64,000 nt of DNA from Agapanthus africanus (taxonomy: Eukaryota; Streptophyta; Magnoliopsida; Asparagales; Amaryllidaceae). Position numbers and translations under genes: made by a program. Numbering within the stretch: position 1 is the stretch's first letter; the number at the start of each line of letters is the position of its first letter. This document shows positions 10,972 through 20,981 of the stretch, piece by piece. Below the pieces are notes generated by a model. It was not told where the DNA came from. It saw nothing but the letters and a program-made list of their open reading frames with translations, and searched no databases. The stretch is taken from contig JASDDO010000001.1 of assembly GCA_030015575.1 (NCBI GenBank), positions 322,247,595-322,311,594 of the forward strand, in the 5' to 3' direction.

Positions 10972-12910
10972 AATGGTAGTATGCTACTTGGTTTGTTTCT
11001 ACGTTTATGTGTGCATGTGTTTCTTTCAGCATATCGTCTATACACATTAGTGGAGCCCTTAGGATCTTTGCTTGATTACCAGCGTTGTGATGGTAGTCAC
11101 ACTAGTGGGGGTTGGATAATCTACAAGCACATCCTTATACAAGTCCCTAGTCGTAGGATTATCGAGACAGGGCATCGATACTCCAGAGTAGACTAGTGTA
11201 TACGCTTCTCATCCCAGGAGGGGAGATGGTCTGTCCCACAGCCATCAGTACGTCGTACTGGAGATAGTATGCAGGTTACGAGTACACTGGACAGGACTCG
11301 CTGGGAACTGTTGGTTGGTACTATACCTATCGTCAGTTATCAGTTCCCGGGTGACATGAGTATACCTTAGTTCGCTGACTTGACACTGTCACTTCGCCTC
11401 GAGTGTGTCCCACTGTTCTTAGATTGCTACCCTACCACGGCTCAAATGAGTCGTGCAAACGGGTAGCAGTTGGGTGCAGTCCCGAAGCACTTGGAGGCAG
11501 TGACGGTTAGACAGGATTCGTCTCTCCCGGTATTAGGGGTTGATATCGCGCTGTGTCTAGGAGAGCCATTACACATAGTCGTCCCTGGCCAGGGCAAGCG
11601 AGATATACTGGTAGGTTTTCCTGTGTTATCTCAGGGTGTTCTGGGCTACACTCCGACACGACTTGTACCGCTAGTAGGGGACTGACGTTTACCACCCCCT
11701 AGGCCCGCAATGCTATATTCTCAGATGAACAGATCGGACTGTACGGAGATTGTCACATTCAGGCTCAGTAAGAGTTCGGATGGGTTCATCTCATCAGTCT
11801 TCTTATCGGCATCTACCTGGGGACCGTTACGTACAGCTAGTACCGCTTGCGGCCTGTGGTTAAACCCACTGCCAGCGTAGTGTCGAGTCTTTAGAGTCCC
11901 ACACAGAGGGCTATTCGCCTTTGGGCAAAACAGAGTAGAGGTCGCATGGTTTTGCGACAGGGTTCGTTCACATCCGCGCACTTATGCACGTTTGGTGTCC
12001 GGGTAGTTATTAGTAGCGGGCTTTGGTTTAAACCAGATCCTAGTATATGTTTTGGGATAGGTTTTATCTCATTGTATTCGTGTTCCTCGGAACACGGATG
12101 CGGGTGTGTATACACAGTTGACAGAGGCAGAAGCAGAGGATTCTCATTAGGGTTGTTGACCGTTGACTTTTTCTAAACCCTAATGAGAATAAGAAATATG
12201 ATTAATAATATTAATTAATTATTATTGTGCCATGGTTGAGTTGAACATTTGACTTTTGTTGACTTGTTGACTTTGTTGACCGGTTGACCATTGTGGACTT
12301 GTTGACCATCATCATTTCATTTCAATGATAGTTCTTGTTCTTTGGAAAATGCATGAAATGATAATGGTCATTGAAACTAACCATCACAATTCTTAATTAT
12401 TATTATCATCATCATTATTCTTACTTTTGTGAGCATGGTTGTAAATTATTATCTCATTCTCACTTGATCACTCTCTCTCATCCAAAAGCTCATTCTCTTC
12501 CTCTCTCTCAAAGCTCTCATGTCTCATGTGTTGAGAACCATGAGCTATTGAGATAAAACCACTAAAACTTCACTCTACTCACTCTAGAGTTCTAGGTTTA
12601 GCAAGCCAAGCACATTAGTTGCCTCTCGGTTGAGGTAGGAGCTCAAGGTAGAGGCTTTCGGGTGGATCCTTCTTCGACAAAGAGGAGACTACGAGGTGGA
12701 GCCGTTCAAGCCACTCCAAGGAGCAAGAAGAGAAGGAGTTCAAGACCTAGGTATAACCCTCTAATATAGTAGTTAAAATTGCAGTTAGTTTGCTAGGTTT
12801 TTGTTTAGCAAAGATCCTCTTTTCTAGTCTATGTTGCCTTGTCATAAAAAAATCGTTTTTTACCGTTTCCGCCTCCCCGTAAGAACCGGGGTGGGCAACG
12901 TGGACTTACA
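10972..12910 (+). repeat. E2 5' LTR (first 103 bases displaced)
   Basis: Aligns with the 3' LTR from base 104 (19031) to its end. The terminus GGACTTACA at 12910 touches the primer site. It holds CCCTGGCCAGGG at 11583-11594, a hairpin at 11303-11348 (GGGAACTG with CAGTTCCC) and a W-box cluster at 12156-12307. Near the end a small CCCCG/CGGGG hairpin follows TTTCCGC. Confidence 0.9.
12156..12307 (+). promoter_or_regulatory. W-box cluster in E2 5' LTR
   Basis: About eight TTGAC(C/T) cores lie within 150 bases, several as GTTGACTTGTTGACTTTG. TTGAC is the core bound by WRKY transcription factors, so the LTR promoter may answer to stress or defence signals. The cluster recurs in the 3' LTR (about 20226-20378) and, on the other strand, in E4 and E3 LTRs. 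Confidence 0.6.
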
Positions 12911-12924
12911 GTGGTATCAGAGCC
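12911..12924 (+). other. E2 primer-binding site
   Basis: GTGGTATCAGAGCC directly after the 5' LTR; complementary to plant initiator Met tRNA. Confidence 0.93.
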
Positions 12925-13102
12925 TAACAACTAGCATGTTAGCAAAGTATTTAGAATTTTGATCCAAAAAAAAATCGCAAAACACATCCGAAAACTTAAC
13001 TTTCTGCCGATTTTTAAAACTGCTCCAAAAATAATTCCACATACCTTAAAAATCGGCTCAGGGCTTTCTTAGAACACACAGCAAAAACGAGCCCCTGACT
13101 CG

Positions 13103-13166
13103 GTCAACTCACCGCGGAACCGCGGCGAAACCATGCGTTTCGCCGCGGATCCGCGGCCGAGTTGAC
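13103..13166 (+). other. E2 GC-rich hairpin, the longest example
   Basis: GTCAACTC, then CCGCGGAACCGCGGCGAAA, pair with TTTCGCCGCGGATCCGCGG and GAGTTGAC around the 7-base loop CCATGCG. About 27 pairs are interrupted by one A-A mismatch and one small bulge. It starts 179 bases after the primer site. Confidence 0.8.
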
Positions 13167-13360
13167 TCGGCTGCGACTCGGGTTTGCTGAAGTGTGTTCA
13201 GTGTTATGTTTTGGGATTTTTAAAGTATTTTGTTTCTGCCTAGATTTTCCAGAGAACAAAGTTGGGTTTGGAGTAGTTACAAATCCGTATTTTTGATCGA
13301 AGTTCTGTAGACTTTAGCTAATGGGTTATATCTGTGATGTGATATATGCACTGAACGTCA

Positions 13361-13384
13361 ACTAATCGCTATACGTCCATTAGT
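13361..13384 (+). other. E2 hairpin D (GCTATA loop)
   Basis: ACTAAT-CGCTATACGTCC-ATTAGT: a 6-bp perfect stem around the conserved GCTATA. Confidence 0.75.
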
Positions 13385-13619
13385 GGGGGTTGTGATATCT
13401 GTGATCTATAATGTTGATGGATTGTGTATATGAACTCATTGGATTGTCGCGGGTGAATAGCCGGGGGTTGTGAGATGAGAGTTTTCTTTATCTTTCATTT
13501 GATGTAATATGTAAATTGATGTAATATTATTTCTATGGCCGCACATCCGGGATGAGGTTGTAGCCGCCATTGTATATTATTTCTTTTACTGTTTTTGCTC
13601 CTAGGATAGACCCAAGGTG

Positions 13620-13724
13620 GGGTGCACAAACTATCGGGTACCTCGAAGTGTCGAGTGGCCTACTCACGTTGTTGAGGGAGGTTGCTTCACTTTGGGGTAC
13701 TTGGCGGGTAGTTTGTCGCACCCG
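13620..13724 (+). other. E2 paired domain A
   Basis: The ends GGTGCACAAACTATC and GGTAGTTTGTCGCACC pair; GGTACC and GGGTACTT nearby may form an inner arm. Its stem matches E4 and differs from E1, E3 and E5. Confidence 0.72.
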
Positions 13725-13766
13725 TAGGGGTCTAGGGTGGGGTTTGGCTATTCATCGCGACCGTGT

Positions 13767-13805
13767 AATCCGTTTTTCGTTGCAGGCTCGAACGAAACGC
13801 GGATT
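13767..13805 (+). other. E2 hairpin B (GGCTC loop)
   Basis: AATCCG-TTTTTCGTT pairs with AACGAAACGCGGATT around GCAGGCTCG. Confidence 0.7.
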
Positions 13806-14260
13806 CCTAGTATATCCAATGTGCTCATCTGTGAACTGGAATGGCTATCATTGCATCTGACGAATGTATATATCTATATATGATATCTAGTAGGTGTTGC
13901 TTATGTTTTGCATCCGCGCTAGTCCAGCCCCCACTCTAACGGGTAATGATGGGGCCCCGTGGCGAATGCGGATGGCATAAGCGTACGTCATATTTTCGTT
14001 GTTTTCTGCAATGGTAGGATTAAATAATGGGACGCATTAAATTAATGCAAGAAAATAAACCAAAGTAAAGTCGTTGGAACAATTTCAAAACCACTCGGTT
14101 TCTTTTCAAAACAACTTTTAAACGCGGAGCTTAAACCACTCCTTTTAAAAGCTATCACGTTTCATCGATTATATCAAGTTCACTACGTTCACGGTTTCGC
14201 CAAAACCATTCGTAGCCCTCCGTCATTTCATATGGATAGTCAATAGTATTCAAGCTGTGT

Positions 14261-14457
14261 TTGTTGGCCAAAGTCAAGGCACAGTGATTGGTAGCTATTG
14301 GATATTCATATGTAGCATAGATAGATGCGTTGGTTTGGGACAGTCGTACTGCCTTGTTGGCTAAAGTTAAGGGTAGGTACAGGTGGGTTCAAATTAACCT
14401 GGAAAATGACGGGTAGAACTTGACATGTGACTTATGATTTGTTGGCCAAAGTCAAGG
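14261..14457 (+). repeat. E2 triple leader motif
   Basis: TTGTTGGCCAAAGTCAAGG at 14261-14279 and 14439-14457, with a near copy TTGTTGGCTAAAGTTAAGGG at 14354-14373 that differs by two C-to-T changes. Spacing is 93 and 85 bases. Confidence 0.85.
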
Positions 14458-14925
14458 TCATAAGAGCATGGGGCAAAAATCCACATCGGGAGTTTCTAAA
14501 GAAACTGAAACTTGCTAGTGCTGCATACTATTTGGAGTGTGATGATTCTGGTAGGATTCCTTCAGTTTTATCACACAATGATATTTGGATCCCGATCCTA
14601 CTGTGAGTATATGCTACTCCTCGGGAACTTTCTCACTTAACGATCAATGCTATAAACCAAGTAGGTGTCTAGAAAGGTGTTAGCGGGGCTACGCCCACAG
14701 GGAAAAGAGGTTATTTAATTAAGGAACTTTGCGAAAGCGTTGGAAAACCTCCCTCGAAGTACCAACACTGGCCTGGCTGAACGGTTAAGCAAGTATTATA
14801 CGGTGAGATTGATCTCGACTAATTCTTCCTTTTTGGTTTGAGGAAGGATTCGAGAAACAGTGGGAGCCATCCTGTTTGGACAAACTAAAAACCACTCTAA
14901 ACTTGCAAGAGCATCATTCTAAAGT

Positions 14926-14951
14926 GTTTCTTCTCTCTCTCCTAATTACAG
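14926..14951 (+). other. Candidate 3' splice site before E2 gag
   Basis: TTTCTTCTCTCTCTCC, then TAATTACAG, ends 12 bases before the gag ATG. The pyrimidine tract plus AG is acceptor-like and sits at the same place in five elements. The donor is unknown. Confidence 0.45.
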
Positions 14952-14963
14952 CGACCAAACATC

Positions 14964-16091
14964 ATGACCGGACTTAAGTTACTACTAGATAAAAACATAC
15001 TGACAGGGCCAAACTACAAAGATTGGCTCAGGAATGTCAAAATGACAATCACTTATGACAAGTTAGGGTATCTCCTTACCACCAAAGCTCCCCCTGTCCC
15101 AGGTCCCAAATCCAGCGTCACGGATAAGAAAATCCGTAAGACCTGGGAGATTGACTGCGCGAAGGCCAAGTGCCTCGTGCTTGCCTCTATGGATAATGAA
15201 CATCAGAGAAGGCATGAGAATATGGACCTTGAATCCATATTTCTCCATACTAAGGAACTATATGGAGAGCAATCCCGTATCGCCAGATACGAAGTCTCGA
15301 AAAAGTTGTTTTCGGCGAGATTGGCTGTCGGATCATCGGTAGCGGAACACGTGCTTAAGATGATTGGCTTTATTGAAGAGCTCGCGGACCTTGGGACCAC
15401 GTTAGAGAACGAGCTCTATACTGACTTGATTCTCCAGTCCTTTCCTTCCACTTACGCCCAGTTTATCCTGAACTTCAACTTGCAAGGAAAAGAAGTTGAA
15501 CTTTCGGAACTCCTCAACATGTTGAGGAGTGCAGAGGGCACCTTACAGAAAATAAGGGAAGCATCCACTTTGTCTGTTGGAGGACCTTCCTCTTCTAGGT
15601 CCAAGGCGAAAGCCAAGAGAAAGAAGAAGAAGACCCCCACCAAACCAAGGGGCGGTGTTAGTAAAGTGGAAGCCAAGGGAAAGGCAAAGATAGCAAAAGT
15701 AGCGGGACAGCTTGTGGGAAAGGAAGAGTGCTTTTATTGTCATAAGAAAGGACACTGGAAGAAAAATTGCAGGGCTTGGAAGGCCAAGAACCAGGACCCG
15801 AAGCAAGTTGTGGGTTCGGCTTCAGGTGTGTATGTTATTGAAAACTGTCTATCAGTAAACTCTACTTCCTGGGTATTGGATACCGGATCAGGATCTTATA
15901 TCTGTAATTCTTTACAGGCACTGAGAAAGCGTAGGGTTTTGAAGGCAGGTGATATGACCCTCAGAGTTGCAAACGGAGCTGGCATGGATGCTGAGTCCGT
16001 GGGGGACTATCACTTGGGATTGTCAGATGGACATGTTTTGGTTTTGCTTGATTGTTATTTTGTACCCAGTGCGACTTGTAATATCATATAA
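14964..16091 (+). CDS. gag: E2 Gag and start of protease
   Basis: A 375-residue frame. Residues 10-200 match the copia Gag capsid-type region (UBN2-like), opening with LLLDKNILTGPNYKDWLRN. Residues 206-245 are basic (KAKAKRKKKK). The nucleocapsid zinc knuckle is C256-x2-C259-x4-H264-x4-C269. The protease follows in frame, with catalytic D306-T307-G308 in SWVLDTGSGSY. The frame stops at a TAA in place of the serine codon in NIISVSL, the usual continuation, so protease and the rest of Pol are cut off. The gag part itself is unbroken and could still supply capsid protein. The ATG is the first after the acceptor-like site. It is the only gag in the window. Confidence 0.9.
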   Translation: MTGLKLLLDKNILTGPNYKDWLRNVKMTITYDKLGYLLTTKAPPVPGPKSSVTDKKIRKTWEIDCAKAKCLVLASMDNEHQRRHENMDLESIFLHTKELYGEQSRIARYEVSKKLFSARLAVGSSVAEHVLKMIGFIEELADLGTTLENELYTDLILQSFPSTYAQFILNFNLQGKEVELSELLNMLRSAEGTLQKIREASTLSVGGPSSSRSKAKAKRKKKKTPTKPRGGVSKVEAKGKAKIAKVAGQLVGKEECFYCHKKGHWKKNCRAWKAKNQDPKQVVGSASGVYVIENCLSVNSTSWVLDTGSGSYICNSLQALRKRRVLKAGDMTLRVANGAGMDAESVGDYHLGLSDGHVLVLLDCYFVPSATCNII

Positions 16092-17381
16092 GTATCTTTA
16101 ATGTCTAAAGAAGGTTATGATTTTGCATTTGTAAGCGATGTTGTAAACATTCACCTTAATCATGTTCTGATTGGGTCGGGTACATTAAGCAATGGTATAT
16201 ACGTATTAAACCAACCACAGATTTTCAATGTCCAGAATACACACAAAAGAAAGTCTCCAGAAATAAATCATGCTTTCTTATGGCATTGTAGACTGGGTCA
16301 CATCAATGAGACAAGATTAACTATGTTGCATAAAGAAGGATATTTGGATCCGTTCGAATATCAATCATATGCAACTTGTCAATCATGTCTCAAAGGAAAG
16401 ATGACAAAGACTCCGTTCACTGGACACGGAGTAAGAGCGAGCGAGCTCTTGGGACTCGTACACAGCGATGTATGCGGTCCAATGTCTATACATGCGCGAA
16501 GTGGTTATTCTTACTTCATTACTTTTACGGATGACTTTTCAAGGTAAGGATATGTCTTCTTAATGAAATATAAATCTGAAGCCTTTGAAAAATTCCAGGA
16601 ATACAAGAATGAAGTAGAAAAATAAACAGGCAAAAGTATCAAGACACTGAGATCTGATCGAGATGGTGAATACTTGAGTGCCGAGTTCCTGGGTTACCTA
16701 AAAGAGAATGGAATTCTCTCTCAACTTACTCCTCCATACACCCCACAACATAATGGTGTATCGGAGAGACGGAACCGAACCTTATTAGATATGGTACGTT
16801 CCATGATGAGTAACGCTGAGTTGCCGCGATCATTCAGGGGATATGCATTAGAATCAGCTGCATACCTTTTGAACCGAGTTCCAACTAAGACAGTGCCTAC
16901 CACACCATATCAGATGTGGAGTGGGAAGAAACCCTATCTTAAGTACATTAAGACATGGGGATGTCCAGCTTTTGTCAAAAAGCAGCATGCGGACAAGCTC
17001 GAGGCACGCTCAGTACAGTGCAAGTTTGTGGGATATCCAAAGAACTCCAAGGGATATTTCTTCTATTGCGAAGAGGAACAAAAGGTTTTTGTTTCTCGTC
17101 ATGCCTGCTTCTTGGAAACTAAATTTTTGGAAAATCAGATAAGTGGGAGCGCAATAGAACTGGAAGAAATTCCAGAACCACGAGCTATTACTGAAAGCTT
17201 AGTAGAACCAGAGGGTTCGAAAGAACAGGACATTCCTGCGCCGCTCCGCAGGAGCAGTAGGCAGTCTCATCCGCCCGAGAGATACTACGGTTTTCTCATA
17301 GACGGGGATAGAGAGGATTGCATCATTGATAATGATGAGCCGACTAGTTCCAGCAGGCCATTCAGAGCGTTGACTCGGTAA
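16092..17381 (+). pseudogene. E2 integrase, broken by stops
   Basis: Two open pieces. 16101-16547 has the HHCC zinc finger (LWHCRLGHI, then CQSCLKGK) and the first catalytic aspartate in VHSDVCGPM, ending at a TAA after FTDDFSR. 16674-17381 resumes with QLTPPYTPQHNGVSERRNR, which holds the catalytic glutamate, and runs through KFVGYPKNSKGYFFY to the PLRRSSRQSHPPERYYGF linker. Between the pieces a CAA codon has become TAA in the segment matching NQTGKSIK of E4, and the second aspartate region reads RSDRDGEY. The two pieces together have the expected integrase length. Confidence 0.88.
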
Positions 17382-18906
17382 AATGGCTGGATGCAATGCG
17401 GACCGAAATGGAGTCCATGTACACCAACAAAGTATGGACTTTGGACGTTGCTCCAGAAGGGGTAAAACCCGTAGGCTGCAAATGGATCTTCAAAAGGAAG
17501 ATTGGTGTAGATGGACAGGTTGAGACCTATAAGGCTAGACTTGTTGCAAAGGGTTTTCATCAAAGACCTAGTTTGGACTATGAAGAAACCTTTTCTCTAG
17601 TGGCTATGCTCAAATCCATTCGGATCCTTCTTGCCATTGCTGCCTTCCACGATTATGAGATTTGGCAGATAGACATAAAGACTGCTTTTCTAAATGGAAA
17701 TTTAGAGGAGTGTGTCTATATGGACCAGCCAGAGGGTTTCATTCAGAGTGGGAGCAGCGGGAAAGTGTGCAAGTTGCTTAAGTCCATTTATGGACTGAAG
17801 CAGGTATCGCGGAGTTGGAACATCTGTTTTGATGAGACGGTCAAAGAATTTGGCTTTATCAAAAATCCAGATGAACCATGCATCTATAGTAAAATTGTAG
17901 CACGAACTGTCGTATTCCTTGTTTTATACATCGATGACATTCTCTTGATAGGAAATGACATTCCTATGCTATAATCTGTCAAAGGGTTCTTGTCACACAG
18001 GTTCTCCATGAAAGTCCTGGGTGATGCCTCTTACATTCTGGGGATCCGGATCCATCGTGATATGTCCAAGAGGATATTAGGACTTTCACAGTCCAGGTAC
18101 ATCAACACCATACTGAAAAGGTTCAGTATGGAAGATTCCAAGTGCGGTAATCTACCGGCTTGTCACGGGATCATCCTCTCCAAAGAGATGTCTCCCAAGA
18201 CTGATTTGGAAAGGGATCGCATGTCTATTATACCCTACGCTTCTGCGGTAGGCTCTATAATGTATGCGATGTTGTGTACCAGACCAGATGTAGCTTATGC
18301 ACTAAGTGTGGTAAGCCGGTATCAGTCAAACCCTGGGGTGAAGCACTGGATAGCGGTAAAGAACATTCTGAAGTACCTGAGAAGAACTAAGGACATGTTT
18401 TTGGTTTACGGCGGAAAAGACCTCCAGATGGAGGCCTTTGCTGACTCCAGCTTCTAGAGCGACAAGGATGACTCCAAATCCATGTCGGGTTATGTCTTTA
18501 CCCTCAATGGAGGGGCGGTGTGTTGGAAGAGTTCCAAACAGGAAACCGTTGCTGACTCGACGATGGAAGCGGAATATATCGCTGCATCTGATGCCGCAAA
18601 AGAAGCCGTCTGGATGAGGAAGTTCTTGATAGAACTTTAGGTAGTTCCGTCCATTGTTGATCCAATACCTCTGTATTGTGACAACAACGGGGCTATAGCT
18701 TTAGCGAAGGAACCCAGGTCCCATCATAAGTCCAAACACATCTTGAGGCGGTATCACCTGATCAGGGAGATCGTGGATCGCCGGGAGATCGTGGTTCGGA
18801 GGGTTGCTACAGAAGATAACACTGCAGATCCATTCATAAAGGCCTTACCCCAGACTCAGTTCGAGTGGCTCATCGAGATGATAGGTCTTCGATACGCCAG
18901 TACATA
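17382..18906 (+). pseudogene. E2 reverse transcriptase and RNase H, broken
   Basis: 17396-17974 carries the RT fingers and palm: YKARLVAKGF, KTAFLNGNLEECVYMDQPEGF and the active site as YIDDILLIG (isoleucine in place of the usual valine). A TAA then replaces the glutamine codon after DIPML. 17990-18457 continues to GGKDLQMEAFADSSF, where TAG replaces CAG. RNase H follows to 18906 with [19 protein letters not shown] and YCDNNGAIALAKEPRSH, plus one more TAG about 18638. The RT frame also has a break at about 17382-17395 against the integrase frame. All stop changes are CAA/CAG to TAA/TAG. Confidence 0.88.
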
Positions 18907-18911
18907 GCCTT

Positions 18912-18927
18912 AGTGCAAGTGGGAGAT
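18912..18927 (+). other. E2 polypurine tract
   Basis: AGTGCAAGTGGGAGAT immediately before TGTTAGTG of the 3' LTR. Confidence 0.9.
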
Positions 18928-20981
18928 TGTTAGTGTATATACCCTAGAGGCCATTACTGTATCATACTAGTTTGTATATTACTTAATGGAAGCTTGGGAT
19001 ATTCACAGTTGTATAGACAATCTTGCTCAAAATGGTAGTATGCTACTTGGTTTGTTTCTACTTTAATGTGTGCATGTGTTTCTTTTAGCATATCGCTTAT
19101 ACACATTAGTGGAGCCCTTAGGATCTTTGCTTGATTACCAGCGTTGTGATGGCAGTCACACTAGCGGGGGCTGGGTAATCTACAAGCACATACTTATACA
19201 GGTCCCTAGTCATAGGATTATCGAGACAGGGTATCGATACTCCAGAGTAGACTAGCGTATACGCTTCTCATCCCAGGAGGGGAAATGGTCTGTCCCACAG
19301 CCATCAGTACGTCGTACTGGAGATAGTATGCAGGTGCTCGTTAGGTTACGAGTACACTGGACAGGACTTGCTGGGAACTGTTGGTTGGTACTATACCTAT
19401 CGTCAGTTATCAGTTCCCGGGTGACATGAGTACAGCTTAGTCCGCTGACTTGACACTGTCACTTCGCCTCGAGTGTGTTCCCACTGTTCTTAGATTGCTA
19501 CCCTACCACGGCTCAAATGAGTCGTGCAAACAGGTAGCAGTTGGGTGCAGTCCTGAAGCACTTGGAGGCAGTGACGGTTAGACAGGATTCGCCTCTCCCG
19601 GTATTGGGGGTTGATATCGCGCTATGTCTAGGAGAGCCATTACACATAGTCGTCCCTTGCCAGGGCAAGCGAGATATACTAGTAGGTTTTCCAGTGTTAT
19701 CTCAGAGTGTTCTGGGCTACACTCCGACACGACTTGTACCGCTAGTAGGGGACTGACGTTTACCGCCTCCCTAGGCCTGCCATGCGATGTTCTCAGACGA
19801 ACAGACCGGACTGTACGGAGATTGTCACATTCAGGCTCAGTAGGAGTTCGGATGGGTTCACCTCATCAGTCTTCTTATTGGCATCTACCTGGGAACCGTT
19901 ACGTACAGCTAGTACCGCTTGCGGCCTGTGGTTAAACCCACTGCCAGCGTAGTGTCGAGTCTTTAGAGTCCCACACAGAGGGCTATTCACCTTTAGGCAA
20001 AACAGAGTAGAGGTCGCATGGTTTTGCGACAGGGTTCGTTCACATCCGCGCACTTGTGCACGTTTGGTGTCCGGGTAGTTATTACTAGCGGGCTTTGGTT
20101 TAAGCAAGATCCTAGTATATGTTTTGGGATTGGTTTTATCTCATTGTATTCGTGTTCCTCGGAACACGGATGCGGGTGTGTATGCATAGTTGACAGAGGC
20201 AGAGGCAGAGGATTCTCATTAGGGTTGTTGACCATTGACTTTTTCTAAACCCTAATGAGAATAAGAAATATGATTAATAATATTAATTAAGGATTATTGT
20301 GCCATGGTTGAGTTGAACATTTGACTTTTGTTGACTTGTTGACTTTGTTGACCGGTTGACCATTGTGGACTTGCTGACTATCATCATTTCATTTCAATGA
20401 TGCTTCTTGTTCTTTGCAAAATGCATGAAATGATAATGGTCATTGAAACTAACCATCACAATTCTTAATTATTATCATCATCATCATTATTCTTACTTTT
20501 GTGAGCATGGTTGTAAATTATTATCTCATTCTCACTTGATCACTCTCTCTCATCCAAAAGCTCATTCTCTTCCTCTCTCTCAAAGCTCTCGTGTCTCATG
20601 TGTTGAGAACCATGAGCTATTGAGATAAAACCACTAAAACTCCACTCTACTCACTCTAGAGTTCTAGGTTTAGCAAGCCAAGAACTTTAGTTGCCTCTCG
20701 GTTGAGGTAGGAGCTCAAGGTAGAGGCTTTCGGGTGGATCCTTCTTCGACAAAGAGGAGACTACGAGGTGGAGCCGTTCAAGCCACTCCAAGGAGCAAGA
20801 AGAGAAGGAGTTCAAGACCTAGGTATAACCCTCTAACATAGTAGTTAAACTTATAGTTAGTTTGCTAGGTTTTTGTTTAGCAAAGATCTTCTTTTCTAGT
20901 CCATGTTGCCTTATCATAAAAAATCGTTTTTTACCGTTTCCGCCTCCCCGTAAGAACCGGGGTGGGCAACGTAGACTTACA
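18928..20981 (+). repeat. E2 3' LTR
   Basis: 2054 bp, from TGTTAGTG to GACTTACA. The palindrome is damaged in one arm (CCCTTGCCAGGG, 19653-19664). Divergence from the 5' LTR is more than between E1 LTRs, in line with E2 being an older layer of the nest. Confidence 0.92.

Larger units (their letters stand above)
12925..14951 (+). other. E2 untranslated leader
   Basis: Two kb with no conserved protein. It contains the GC palindrome (13103-13166), hairpin D (13361-13384), domain A (13620-13724), hairpin B (13767-13805) and the triple motif (14261-14457). The paired hairpin repeats of the other elements are not recognisable; the interval 14040-14220 that should hold them is shortened. Confidence 0.75.
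10972..20981 (+). mobile_element. E2: Ty1/copia element with gag, 5' LTR interrupted by E0
   Basis: Plus-strand element: 5' LTR (10972-12910, its first 103 bases lie beyond E0), primer site, 2-kb leader, gag-protease frame, broken integrase and RT-RNase H, purine tract and a full 3' LTR (18928-20981). It is the only element here with a visible gag and zinc knuckle. Its pol has at least six in-frame stops, mostly CAA/CAG to TAA/TAG, the pattern left by deamination of methylated cytosine. The 3' end abuts E2b, into which it was inserted. Confidence 0.92.

Noticed and set aside
12911-12924. A tRNA gene
   Set aside because: It is only a 14-base complement of the initiator Met tRNA 3' end, next to an LTR: a primer site.
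13570-13860. 96-residue open frame in the E2 leader
   Set aside because: It spans domain A and hairpin B; the equivalents in E1, E3, E4 and E5 do not keep the frame.
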